A stretch of DNA of 5,395 nt, taken from assembly GCA_027001895.1 (NCBI GenBank), contig JALTLP010000138.1:1-5395 (forward strand), in the 5' to 3' direction. The notes under the pieces are model-generated. The model did no database searches. It was not told where the DNA came from and was given only the letters and a program-made list of their open reading frames with translations. Position numbers and translations under genes: made by a program. Positions 1 to 5,395 of this stretch are shown here, in pieces (positions within the stretch are counted from its first letter, which is position 1; each line of letters starts with the position of its first letter). Origin of the DNA: Chromatiales bacterium. GTDB lineage: Bacteria > Pseudomonadota > Gammaproteobacteria > UBA6429 > Thiohalophilaceae.

Positions 1-41
1 GGGGAGAAGGCGGTTAAATAATAAAGTCTGATATTACCGGG

Positions 42-1865
42 TTACTTAGGCGGTCGTGATGCTCGTTTGCGCTCATTTTCCTGTAAAAGTTTTTTACGAA
101 TACGTATTGATTCCGGGGTTACTTCTACCAGTTCGTCATCGTCAATAAATTCCAGTGCCTGTTCCAGGCTCATGCGTATTGGTGGTGACAGGGTCAGGTT
201 TTCATCAGTACCGGCTGCACGTACATTGGTAAGTTGTTTAGCCTTAATCGGGTTTACCACCAGATCGTTATCGCGTGAATGGATACCAATAATCATGCCT
301 TCATAAACTTCTTCGGCATGGCCTAAAAATAAACGGCCACGTTCCTGTAAGTTAAATAAAGAATAGGCTAGTGCCTTGCCCTGTGCGTTGGAAATAAGTA
401 CACCGTTTAAACGCTGGCCGATAGTACCGGGTTTGGCTTCATCGTATTTATCAAACACACTGTAAATTAAACCACTGCCTTGTGTCGCCGTTAAAAATTC
501 AGTACGGAAGCCAATTAAACCACGCGCAGGAATCGAGTAGTCTATTCGAACGCGGCCGTGTCCGTCAGGCATCATGTTCTTAAGTTCGCCACCACGTTCC
601 CCCAGTTTTTCCATAACAGAACCCTGGTGTTCTTCGAGTACGTCAACGGTGAGTTGTTCATATGGCTCCATGCGTTTACCGTCAACTTCTTTAAAGATAA
701 CTTCGGGACGTGATACGCCCAGTTCGAAACCTTCGCGACGCATGGTTTCAATTAAAATAGAAAGGTGTAATTCACCACGGCCCGACACACGGAACTTGTC
801 CGGGTCATCGAGTTGTTCAACACGCAGTGCCACGTTATGAATCAGTTCGCGTTCCAGGCGTTCCTGAATTTGTCGCGATGTAACAAACTTGCCTTCTTTA
901 CCGGCAAAGGGCGATTTGTTTACCTGGAAGGTCATGCTAACGGTTGGCTCATCAACAGACAGTGGCGGTAGGGCTTCTACATTATTCGGGTCGCATAAGG
1001 TATCCGAAATATTCAGCCCATCGATACCGGTAAAGGCAATAATATCGCCAGCCGTGGCTTCGGGTATTTCGGTACGTTGCACGCCCATTAAACGCAGCAC
1101 CTGTTGTATGCGGCCGTTACGGGTTTCACCCTTGTCAGAAACTAAGGTTACCGCGGTATTCGTAGTGACCTTGCCACGGGTAATTCGGCCTATGCCGATA
1201 ACGCCGGTATAGGTGTTGTAGTCTAGCGAGCTTACCTGTAATTGCAATGGGCCATTGGGGTCAACGTCCGGGGCCGATACATGTTTGACGATGGTTTCCA
1301 GCAAAGGGGTCATATCACCTTCGCGCACATCTTCGTCGTGGCCAGAATAACCCGCCAGGCCAGATGCATAAATAACCGGGAAATCCAGTTGTTCGTCGGT
1401 GGCACCGAGGCGGTCAAATAATTCAAAGGTTTGATCCAGTGCCCAGTGTGCACGAGCACCGTCACGGTCAATTTTATTGACTACAACAATCGGGCGCAGG
1501 CCACGGGCAAGGGCTTTTTGGGTAACAAAACGGGTTTGTGGCATCGGGCCTTCAACGGCATCCACCAGTAACAAAACTGAATCCACCATCGACAAAACGC
1601 GCTCAACCTCACCACCAAAATCGGCGTGGCCGGGGGTGTCGACGATATTAATGCGGTAATCGTTCCATTCTACGGCGGTATTTTTCGACAAAATCGTGAT
1701 TCCACGCTCTTTTTCCAGCTCGTTGGAATCCATAATACGTTCTTGTGTTTCGCCGCGGCTTTCAAGGGTATTGGTTTGCTCCAAAAGCTTGTCGACGAGG
1801 GTGGTTTTGCCGTGGTCAACGTGGGCAATAATGGCGATATTTCTCAGGTTTTGCAGTGAATCCAC
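42..1865 (-). CDS. typA: Ribosome-associated translational GTPase TypA/BipA
   Basis: A 607-residue member of the EF-G-like translational GTPases, which binds the 70S ribosome and acts in ribosome assembly and in stress and low-temperature adaptation (family knowledge). The GTPase motifs are all present: P-loop AHVDHGKTT (residues 14-22), RGITI (54-58), DTPGH (76-80), NKID (130-133) and the YAS G5 loop near 166-168. Domain II-like beta-barrel sequence follows, then an EF-G domain III-like segment with SGRGELHLSI (361-370). The TypA-specific C-terminal domain contains IPARGLIGFRTEF (445-457), and the protein ends in a basic tail. The frame is open to an ATG at 1925, but GTG 1865 is chosen. It has GGAG six bases upstream, gives the family's usual length and N-terminus (xLxNLRNIAIIAHVDHGKTT), and the ATG overlaps the likely -10 box. 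The gene is transcribed alone, divergently from the next gene. Nothing is missing or broken. Confidence 0.97.
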   Translation of the reverse strand: MDSLQNLRNIAIIAHVDHGKTTLVDKLLEQTNTLESRGETQERIMDSNELEKERGITILSKNTAVEWNDYRINIVDTPGHADFGGEVERVLSMVDSVLLLVDAVEGPMPQTRFVTQKALARGLRPIVVVNKIDRDGARAHWALDQTFELFDRLGATDEQLDFPVIYASGLAGYSGHDEDVREGDMTPLLETIVKHVSAPDVDPNGPLQLQVSSLDYNTYTGVIGIGRITRGKVTTNTAVTLVSDKGETRNGRIQQVLRLMGVQRTEIPEATAGDIIAFTGIDGLNISDTLCDPNNVEALPPLSVDEPTVSMTFQVNKSPFAGKEGKFVTSRQIQERLERELIHNVALRVEQLDDPDKFRVSGRGELHLSILIETMRREGFELGVSRPEVIFKEVDGKRMEPYEQLTVDVLEEHQGSVMEKLGERGGELKNMMPDGHGRVRIDYSIPARGLIGFRTEFLTATQGSGLIYSVFDKYDEAKPGTIGQRLNGVLISNAQGKALAYSLFNLQERGRLFLGHAEEVYEGMIIGIHSRDNDLVVNPIKAKQLTNVRAAGTDENLTLSPPIRMSLEQALEFIDDDELVEVTPESIRIRKKLLQENERKRASRPPK

Positions 1866-1871
1866 AAGCTG

Positions 1872-1875
1872 CTCC
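1872..1875 (-). promoter_or_regulatory. Ribosome binding site fixing the typA GTG start
   Basis: Read on the minus strand, GGAG lies six bases before GTG 1865. No comparable purine-rich element precedes the in-frame ATG at 1925, so this site decides the start. Confidence 0.75.
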
Positions 1876-1923
1876 GGGGGTATCAAGTGTGAAAAAAAGA
1901 GTGTCTTTAAACAAAAGCCGCGC

Positions 1924-1929
1924 ATTATA
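1924..1929 (-). promoter_or_regulatory. -10 box of the typA promoter
   Basis: The minus strand reads a perfect TATAAT. Transcription would start near 1917, leaving a leader of about 50 bases before GTG 1865. The -35 region (about 1946-1953) is poor: it reads CCTTAA at 17-base spacing and there is no TGn extension. The promoter may therefore be moderate or activator-assisted. The upstream ATG at 1923-1925 overlaps this hexamer and would not lie within the transcript. Confidence 0.6.
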
Positions 1930-1947
1930 CCCTAAATTGCTCGGGAT

Positions 1948-1974
1948 TAAGGTTTTTATTGCTTTGACCGATAC
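1948..1974 (+). promoter_or_regulatory. Sigma-28 (FliA) type flagellar promoter
   Basis: The sequence is TAAGGTTT (1948-1955), eleven bases, then ACCGATAC (1967-1974). The enterobacterial FliA consensus is TAAAGTTT-N11-GCCGATAA. This site matches 7 of 8 and 6 of 8 positions with exactly the consensus spacing. Transcription would start near 1980, about 30 bases before the ATG at 2011. No good sigma-70 -35/-10 pair was found for this gene: TACAAT at 1972-1977 has no partner. The -35 half overlaps where the divergent typA promoter should have its -35. The match is seen directly; its activity is inferred. Confidence 0.65.
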
Positions 1975-2010
1975 AATAAATTCGAGAAAAGCGAATTTAA
2001 GGGAACAAAA

Positions 2011-2577
2011 ATGAGTGATTCAGCGCCCGACAACAGTCAAAAGCAGGTAGAAAAGGAAATCGCAGGCGAATTAATGGACTGGAGCCACATCCGGGAAACA
2101 GTCAAAATGCTCAACCTGGCGGTGGCGAGGCTGGAACATGCCCTGTCCGATGGCGAAGATTCTGTCGAAACCCTTACCGACTCGTTTACCTCGCTGGCGG
2201 CGAGTATTACCACCATGGGCACGGCCGCCAACGATCTGCCGCAAAGCAGTATAAAAGATACCATATTACGTAACTGGGGCTCGGTCTCCACCAAGGTGAA
2301 TGAGGCGATTGTTGCCTTCCAGTTTTATGACCGCCTTACCCAGCGGTTAGTACATATTTCCAAAAGCCTGTCGGAAATGACAAGTCTGGTGGACAACGAC
2401 AAGCGTATTAACGACCCTTACGAATGGAAAGGCTTGCAGGAAATGATTAAATCCAAGTATACGCTCGACTCCGATCTGGCCATGTTCGATGCCATTCTGG
2501 CCGGTAAGTCAGTCGAAGAAATACTTGAACAAGCGCGTCAAACATACAAAGAAGATAATGACGTAGAGTTGTTTTAG
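2011..2577 (+). CDS. Uncharacterised helical protein with CheZ-like D-x3-Q motif
   Basis: A 188-residue soluble protein with no signal peptide and no membrane segment. I do not recognise a named family. It looks mostly alpha-helical, with long amphipathic stretches at about 22-46, 50-78 and 86-127. The helix around AFQFYDRLTQRLVHI (102-116) places Asp107 and Gln111 four apart after an aromatic residue. This resembles the CheZ active-site segment DFQDLTGQ, whose Asp and Gln drive CheY-P dephosphorylation. A less conserved linker is followed by a C-terminal helix (about 167-180) and an acidic end, DNDVELF, reminiscent of CheZ's acidic, Phe-ending CheY-binding peptide. AAGGGA at 1999-2004 supports the ATG. 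The gene stands alone between divergent typA and the TRAP operon, behind a FliA-type promoter, which favours a motility or chemotaxis role. That role is inference; a structural four-helix bundle with a chance motif is the alternative. Confidence 0.9.
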   Translation: MSDSAPDNSQKQVEKEIAGELMDWSHIRETVKMLNLAVARLEHALSDGEDSVETLTDSFTSLAASITTMGTAANDLPQSSIKDTILRNWGSVSTKVNEAIVAFQFYDRLTQRLVHISKSLSEMTSLVDNDKRINDPYEWKGLQEMIKSKYTLDSDLAMFDAILAGKSVEEILEQARQTYKEDNDVELF

Positions 2578-2636
2578 GACTATCTTTTTAGTCTGACTAT
2601 TCGTTTCGACCATTTAACAGACTGTGAACGAAGGTC

Positions 2637-2665
2637 TTTACCTGCTGTCGTAAACTGTCTATGAT
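2637..2665 (+). promoter_or_regulatory. Sigma-70-like promoter of the tatT-dctPQM operon
   Basis: TTTACC (2637-2642, 4 of 6 to TTGACA), a 17-base spacer and TATGAT (2660-2665, 5 of 6 to TATAAT). Transcription would start near 2672, giving a leader of about 45 bases before TTG 2717. The AT-rich run just downstream (2672-2690) offers further TATA-like hexamers but no matching -35. No sigma-54 motif was seen, although some TRAP operons use one. Confidence 0.45.
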
Positions 2666-2706
2666 TCGCACAAATTATACCTTATATATATGGATACATT
2701 TCTAAC

Positions 2707-2710
2707 AGGA
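2707..2710 (+). promoter_or_regulatory. Ribosome binding site for the tatT TTG start
   Basis: AGGA lies six bases before TTG 2717. The in-frame ATG at 2690 is preceded only by a TATATA-rich tract with no Shine-Dalgarno sequence, so this site favours the TTG. Confidence 0.6.
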
Positions 2711-2716
2711 TTTACC

Positions 2717-3598
2717 TTGAACAAATTATTACAGTCTTCTGCTGCCCATAAAATTTTTGTGCTGCTGCTTACAGGCTCTTTTACCGTGCTCAGTGGTTGC
2801 TCATCCATTATTTCATCGGCCACCAGTAAAATGGCCAACAACCTGTCGAGCACCATTCTAAATTCAGACGATCCGCAAACCGTGGCCGATGGTGCGCCTG
2901 CGTATTTATTGCTGGTAAGCAGTTTTTTAAAAGACGGTGGTGATAACGAATCTTTGCTGCGTTCAGCCGCAACCCTGCACAGCGCATATTCAGGCGTGTT
3001 TATAAAAGATAAAAAACGCGCCAGCAAAATGTCGACAAAGGCTCTGGGCTATGCATTAAAGGCAGTGTGTGTCAGCAACGAAAATTTTTGTAACTTGCGA
3101 AAAATGCCGTTTGATAAATTCAAACAAGATCTCAGCAAACTCACAAAAGACGATATAGCAAACTGGTACGTGCTGGGCACAGCCTGGGCAGGCTGGATAC
3201 AGGCAAACAGTAATGACTGGAATGCAGTGGCAGAACTGGCAAGAGTGAAAGTTGTTTTTAAACGCCTGCTAGTGCTGGAACCCACCTATAAAAACGGTGG
3301 TGCGCACTTATACATGGCTGTACTTACTACCTTATTACCACCTGCGTTAGGCGGTAAACCGGAAATTGGTAAGAAGCATTTTGAACAGGCCATTAGCTTA
3401 TCAAAAAATAAAAACTTAATGGCAAAAGTTTTATTCGCAGAAAAATATGCAAAACTTGTTTTTAATAAAGAGCTGCACGACAAACTGCTAAACGAAGTAC
3501 TAAAAGCCGACCCAGTGGTGACAGACTTAACATTAATGAACACGCTTGCACAACAACGTGCAAAAGAATTGTTAGCCATGAGTGACGATTATTTCTAG
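2717..3598 (+). CDS. tatT: TRAP transporter TatT-family TPR lipoprotein
   Basis: A 293-residue lipoprotein of the TatT family (TRAP transporter T-component), typified by Treponema pallidum Tp0956, a trimeric helical TPR-like protein that partners its TRAP binding protein. The signal peptide has a Lys-containing n-region, hydrophobic IFVLLLTG and lipobox LSGC, with Cys28 the lipidated residue. Ser at +2 (no Asp) predicts Lol sorting to the outer membrane, facing the periplasm. The mature part is helical. Family-like blocks are WAGWIQANSNDWNA (157-170), GGAHLYMAVL followed by LLPPALGGKPE (194-216), and the terminal SDDYF. Cys118 and Cys125 could pair as a disulfide. TTG 2717 is preferred over ATG 2690 because of the AGGA site and a more usual signal-peptide length; with the ATG the protein would have 302 residues. 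First gene of the operon, 34 bases before dctP. Family call is confident, start less so. Confidence 0.92.
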   Translation: MNKLLQSSAAHKIFVLLLTGSFTVLSGCSSIISSATSKMANNLSSTILNSDDPQTVADGAPAYLLLVSSFLKDGGDNESLLRSAATLHSAYSGVFIKDKKRASKMSTKALGYALKAVCVSNENFCNLRKMPFDKFKQDLSKLTKDDIANWYVLGTAWAGWIQANSNDWNAVAELARVKVVFKRLLVLEPTYKNGGAHLYMAVLTTLLPPALGGKPEIGKKHFEQAISLSKNKNLMAKVLFAEKYAKLVFNKELHDKLLNEVLKADPVVTDLTLMNTLAQQRAKELLAMSDDYF

Positions 3599-3632
3599 AA
3601 ACAAATTACAGAAACAGAACTGGATACAAATA

Positions 3633-4634
3633 ATGAAACGATTATACAGCTTAATTTTATTGCTCGCTATTTCAGGCGCAGCACAAACGGCACAGGCAGT
3701 GACATTTAAAATGGCAACACTGTCACCCGAAGGTTCAGTATGGATGACAAAAATGCGCGAAGGTGCTGCCGAAATTAAAAAACGTACTCATGGCCGCGTA
3801 AAGTTTAAATTTTATCCCGGTGGCGTAATGGGCGACAGTAATGCAGTACTGCGTAAAATACGTATTGGCCAGTTGCATGGTGGTGCCTTAACCGGTGGTA
3901 CACTTACCCGTTTTTATAAAGACAACCAGATTTATTCGCTGGTAATGAAGTACAGAACCCCGGATGAAATCAAGTATATCCGAAAAAATCTTGATGCAAC
4001 CGTACAGGCAGGTATTAAAAAAGGTGGCTTTACCACCTTTGGTTTTGCAGAAGCCGGTTTTGCCTATGTTATGTCTTCTACCAACCCGGTTCCAAGTGTC
4101 GCCGTATTACAAAAACAAAAAGCCTGGATACCAGCAAACGACGATGTGGCACTTGAAGCGGTGCGTACCTTTGGCGTTACCCCTATCCCGCTGCCACTAG
4201 GTGATGTATTGGCGGGTTTGCAAACTGGTTTAATCAATACTATTGCAGCCTCACCGATTGGTGCACTGGCATTACAGTGGTATACACAAATTAAATACAT
4301 AACCGATTTACCGGTTTTATATTCTTATGGCGTACTGGCGATTAGTAACAAGGCCTTTAAAAAAGCCAAAGCGGATGACCAGAAAATTATATCCGAAGTG
4401 TATACAAAAGTTTTTAAGGAGCTGGATGTTATTAACCATAAAGATAACAAGTCGGCACTGGCTGCGTTAAAAAACCAGGGGGTTAAATTTATAAAACCGT
4501 CAGCCGCGCAGGTTAAAGAATGGCTTGCTTTTGCAAAAAAATCTCAGCAACGTTTAATAGAAACAGGTAAAGTAAGCAAAGAGATCGTTGCAAAAGTGGA
4601 TGCACTATTGCAAAAGTACCAGGCAAGGAAATAG
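3633..4634 (+). CDS. dctP: TRAP transporter periplasmic substrate-binding protein, DctP family
   Basis: A 333-residue extracytoplasmic solute receptor that captures ligand in the periplasm for the DctQ-DctM permease. ATG 3633 begins a clear Sec signal peptide (MKR, then LYSLILLLAISG), with likely cleavage at AQA|VTF (22/23). The frame runs back to GTG 3582, but that would place 17 unneeded residues before the signal. The Shine-Dalgarno is weak (TGGA, 3621-3624). Family features are the N-terminal strand FKMATLSPEGSVW, the FYPGGVMGD block, and PLPLGDVLAGLQTGLIN in the region corresponding to the canonical E-x-Y-x-A-L-Q-x-G-x-x-D. At the usual G-x-K-x-R ligand-Arg site it reads K-A-W (Lys163-Trp165), as in the W-type subfamily that travels with TatT. 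A basic helical region closes the protein. Substrate unknown; a non-carboxylate or hydrophobic ligand is possible (inference). Confidence 0.95.
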   Translation: MKRLYSLILLLAISGAAQTAQAVTFKMATLSPEGSVWMTKMREGAAEIKKRTHGRVKFKFYPGGVMGDSNAVLRKIRIGQLHGGALTGGTLTRFYKDNQIYSLVMKYRTPDEIKYIRKNLDATVQAGIKKGGFTTFGFAEAGFAYVMSSTNPVPSVAVLQKQKAWIPANDDVALEAVRTFGVTPIPLPLGDVLAGLQTGLINTIAASPIGALALQWYTQIKYITDLPVLYSYGVLAISNKAFKKAKADDQKIISEVYTKVFKELDVINHKDNKSALAALKNQGVKFIKPSAAQVKEWLAFAKKSQQRLIETGKVSKEIVAKVDALLQKYQARK

Positions 4635-4653
4635 CTTAAAAATATAAATTCAT

Positions 4654-4659
4654 AAAGGG
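4654..4659 (+). promoter_or_regulatory. Ribosome binding site for the dctQ CTG start
   Basis: AAAGGG lies eight bases before CTG 4668. It is the only Shine-Dalgarno-like sequence correctly placed for the full-length dctQ frame, which contains no ATG or GTG, and no TTG before 4734. Confidence 0.45.
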
Positions 4660-4667
4660 CCGGGCTT

Positions 4668-5162
4668 CTGGAACGTTTACTAAAGCTAAGAGAAGTATTA
4701 CTAAAAATTGAAGACTGGGCGCTTATTGGCCTGTTGCTGGTTGCTATTGTGCTGGCTGTCGCTCAGATTTTTCTACGTAATTTCTTCGATTCCGGTATAG
4801 TCTGGGCAGACGTTTTTCTGCGTATTATCGTATTATGGATAGGCATGTTTGGTGCCATGTATGCCAGCCGTAATAACGAACACATCAATATCGAACTGGG
4901 TATTAAATACCTGTCGGATAAGTTGCGGCCTTATATACAAGCTGTCGTTTTTTTATTTACCGCAGCCATCTGTGCCGTTGTAGCGTGGTATAGCATTGAT
5001 TTTGTCTTAATAGAATACCAGGACAACGCCATGGCTTTCGCCAAAATACCGGTATGGGTAACCGAAGTTATTATTCCATTTGCCTTTATCAGTATCGCGG
5101 TACGTTACTTAATCGCAACCGTACTTTTATTTTTATCTCCAGAAAAGTCTGAATCAGCATGA
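4668..5162 (+). CDS. dctQ: TRAP transporter small membrane subunit, DctQ family
   Basis: A 164-residue four-helix inner-membrane protein that pairs with DctM to form the ion-driven TRAP permease. Membrane segments lie at about 17-36, 52-67, 90-115 and 131-156. Family-like features are Q-x3-R-N after helix 1 (Gln33, Arg37, Asn38), W-A-D-x3-R (46-52), LW-x2-M-F-G-A, and the H-I-x-I motif (72-75). The start is unusual. The frame is open from 4656, but its first standard start codon is TTG 4734, inside helix 1 and without a Shine-Dalgarno. Starting there would remove the amphipathic N-terminus (ERLLKLREVLLKIEDW) and part of helix 1. CTG 4668, eight bases after AAAGGG, restores a normal family length and topology, so I use it. 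ATT 4707 is a weaker alternative. The stop overlaps the dctM start. Family confident, start moderate. Confidence 0.85.
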   Translation: MERLLKLREVLLKIEDWALIGLLLVAIVLAVAQIFLRNFFDSGIVWADVFLRIIVLWIGMFGAMYASRNNEHINIELGIKYLSDKLRPYIQAVVFLFTAAICAVVAWYSIDFVLIEYQDNAMAFAKIPVWVTEVIIPFAFISIAVRYLIATVLLFLSPEKSESA

Positions 5163-5395
5163 CGATTGCACTAATAACTTTTGTTCTTTTGCTGCTCGCT
5201 TTTTTTGGTGCACCGCTCTTTACCATTATATTGGCCGTGGCCATGCTGGGCTTTTATAACAGCGAAATAGACTTATCGGTTATTACAATCGAACTATATC
5301 GTCTAACCAATACGCCGCTGCTTCTGGCCTTGCCGCTATTTACCTTTGCCGGTTACCTGTTAAGCGAGTCAAACACATCTAAACGGTTAGTGCGT
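5159..5395 (+). CDS. dctM: TRAP transporter large membrane subunit, DctM family (5' part, cut by window end)
   Basis: Seventy-nine codons from ATG 5159 run open to the window edge. The full protein in this family is normally over 400 residues with about 12 membrane segments, and it carries the ion and substrate translocation path. Visible parts are a first helix (about 2-32: ITFVLLLLAFF, then GAPLFTIILAVAMLGF), a loop with SEIDLSVITIELYRL, and the highly characteristic TPLLLALPLFTFAGYLLSES block (51-70), followed by SKRLVR. The ATG overlaps the dctQ stop as ATGA, so translation is probably coupled; no strong Shine-Dalgarno is visible. The GAP motif in helix 1 matches the usual G-x-P of DctM N-termini. 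No defect is seen in the part present. Confidence 0.95.
   Translation, partial: MTIALITFVLLLLAFFGAPLFTIILAVAMLGFYNSEIDLSVITIELYRLTNTPLLLALPLFTFAGYLLSESNTSKRLVR

Noticed and set aside
1..41. Searched for a typA terminator downstream of its stop.
   Set aside because: Only a CGGT/ACCG pairing with a large AT-rich loop is present and there is no suitable T-run. A terminator may lie outside the window.
67..1859. Several open frames of 60-107 codons on the plus strand within typA.
   Set aside because: They lie antisense to a strongly conserved gene, have no ribosome binding sites and show Ser/Arg-rich shadow-like composition.
1972..1977. TACAAT as a sigma-70 -10 box for the gene at 2011.
   Set aside because: No acceptable -35 at 15-19 bases upstream; the TTGACC nearby is only a few bases away. 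The FliA pattern explains the site better.
2578..2593. Possible terminator hairpin just after the CheZ-like gene (GACTA, six-base loop, TAGTC).
   Set aside because: The stem is only five pairs, AT-rich, and no T-run follows it. It may be chance.
2590..2623. Inverted repeat AGTCTG / CAGACT upstream of the tatT promoter, possibly an operator.
   Set aside because: Six-base arms 22 bases apart are expected by chance in this much sequence, and no regulator gene is visible nearby.
3582..3632. GTG 3582 as the dctP start, overlapping the end of tatT.
   Set aside because: It adds 17 polar residues before a textbook signal peptide that starts at ATG 3633.
4147..4160. TGGCAC resembling the -24 element of a sigma-54 promoter.
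   Set aside because: It lies inside dctP and lacks the TTGC element at the required distance.
3049..4300. Minus-strand and alternate-frame ORFs of 78-97 codons within tatT and dctP.
   Set aside because: They are shadows of real genes, with no recognisable domain, ribosome binding site or promoter.

Overview
The window reads as chromosomal DNA from a moderate-GC gammaproteobacterium, probably free-living, aquatic and motile. The grounds are a full-length proteobacterial-type TypA/BipA GTPase, a Gram-negative TRAP-type uptake system with a Lol-type lipoprotein, and a good match to the flagellar sigma-28 (FliA) promoter consensus. No genus can be named from the sequence alone. There are no tRNAs, rRNAs, insertion sequences or CRISPR arrays, and every stretch between genes is shorter than 150 bases.

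Layout. Positions 42-1865 (minus strand) carry typA/bipA, starting at GTG 1865. A 145-base divergent control region (1866-2010) holds a perfect TATAAT for typA on the minus strand. On the plus strand it holds a FliA-type promoter, TAAGGTTT-N11-ACCGATAC. That promoter faces a 188-residue uncharacterised helical protein (2011-2577) with a CheZ-like D-x3-Q motif and an acidic, Phe-ending tail. From 2717 to the right edge, four tightly packed plus-strand genes form a TPR-protein-associated TRAP transporter (TPAT) operon: tatT (lipoprotein), dctP (periplasmic binding protein), dctQ (small membrane subunit) and dctM (large membrane subunit, cut by the window end). A sigma-70-like promoter (TTTACC-N17-TATGAT, 2637-2665) lies just ahead of it.

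How they work together. TypA is a ribosome-associated translational GTPase and is unrelated to its neighbours. The 188-residue gene looks like a single-gene late-flagellar/chemotaxis transcription unit outside any flagellar cluster, and it is the most novel item here. The TRAP genes make an ion-driven uptake system. TatT, probably anchored in the outer membrane, is expected to trimerise and partner the DctP-type protein, which delivers ligand to the DctQ-DctM permease. The usual carboxylate-binding Arg region of the binding protein reads K-A-W, so the ligand may not be an ordinary organic acid.

Three of the six genes (typA GTG, tatT TTG, dctQ apparently CTG) seem to use non-ATG starts. Automatic annotation would probably misplace their N-termini, and an ORF caller would shorten dctQ by about 22 residues.
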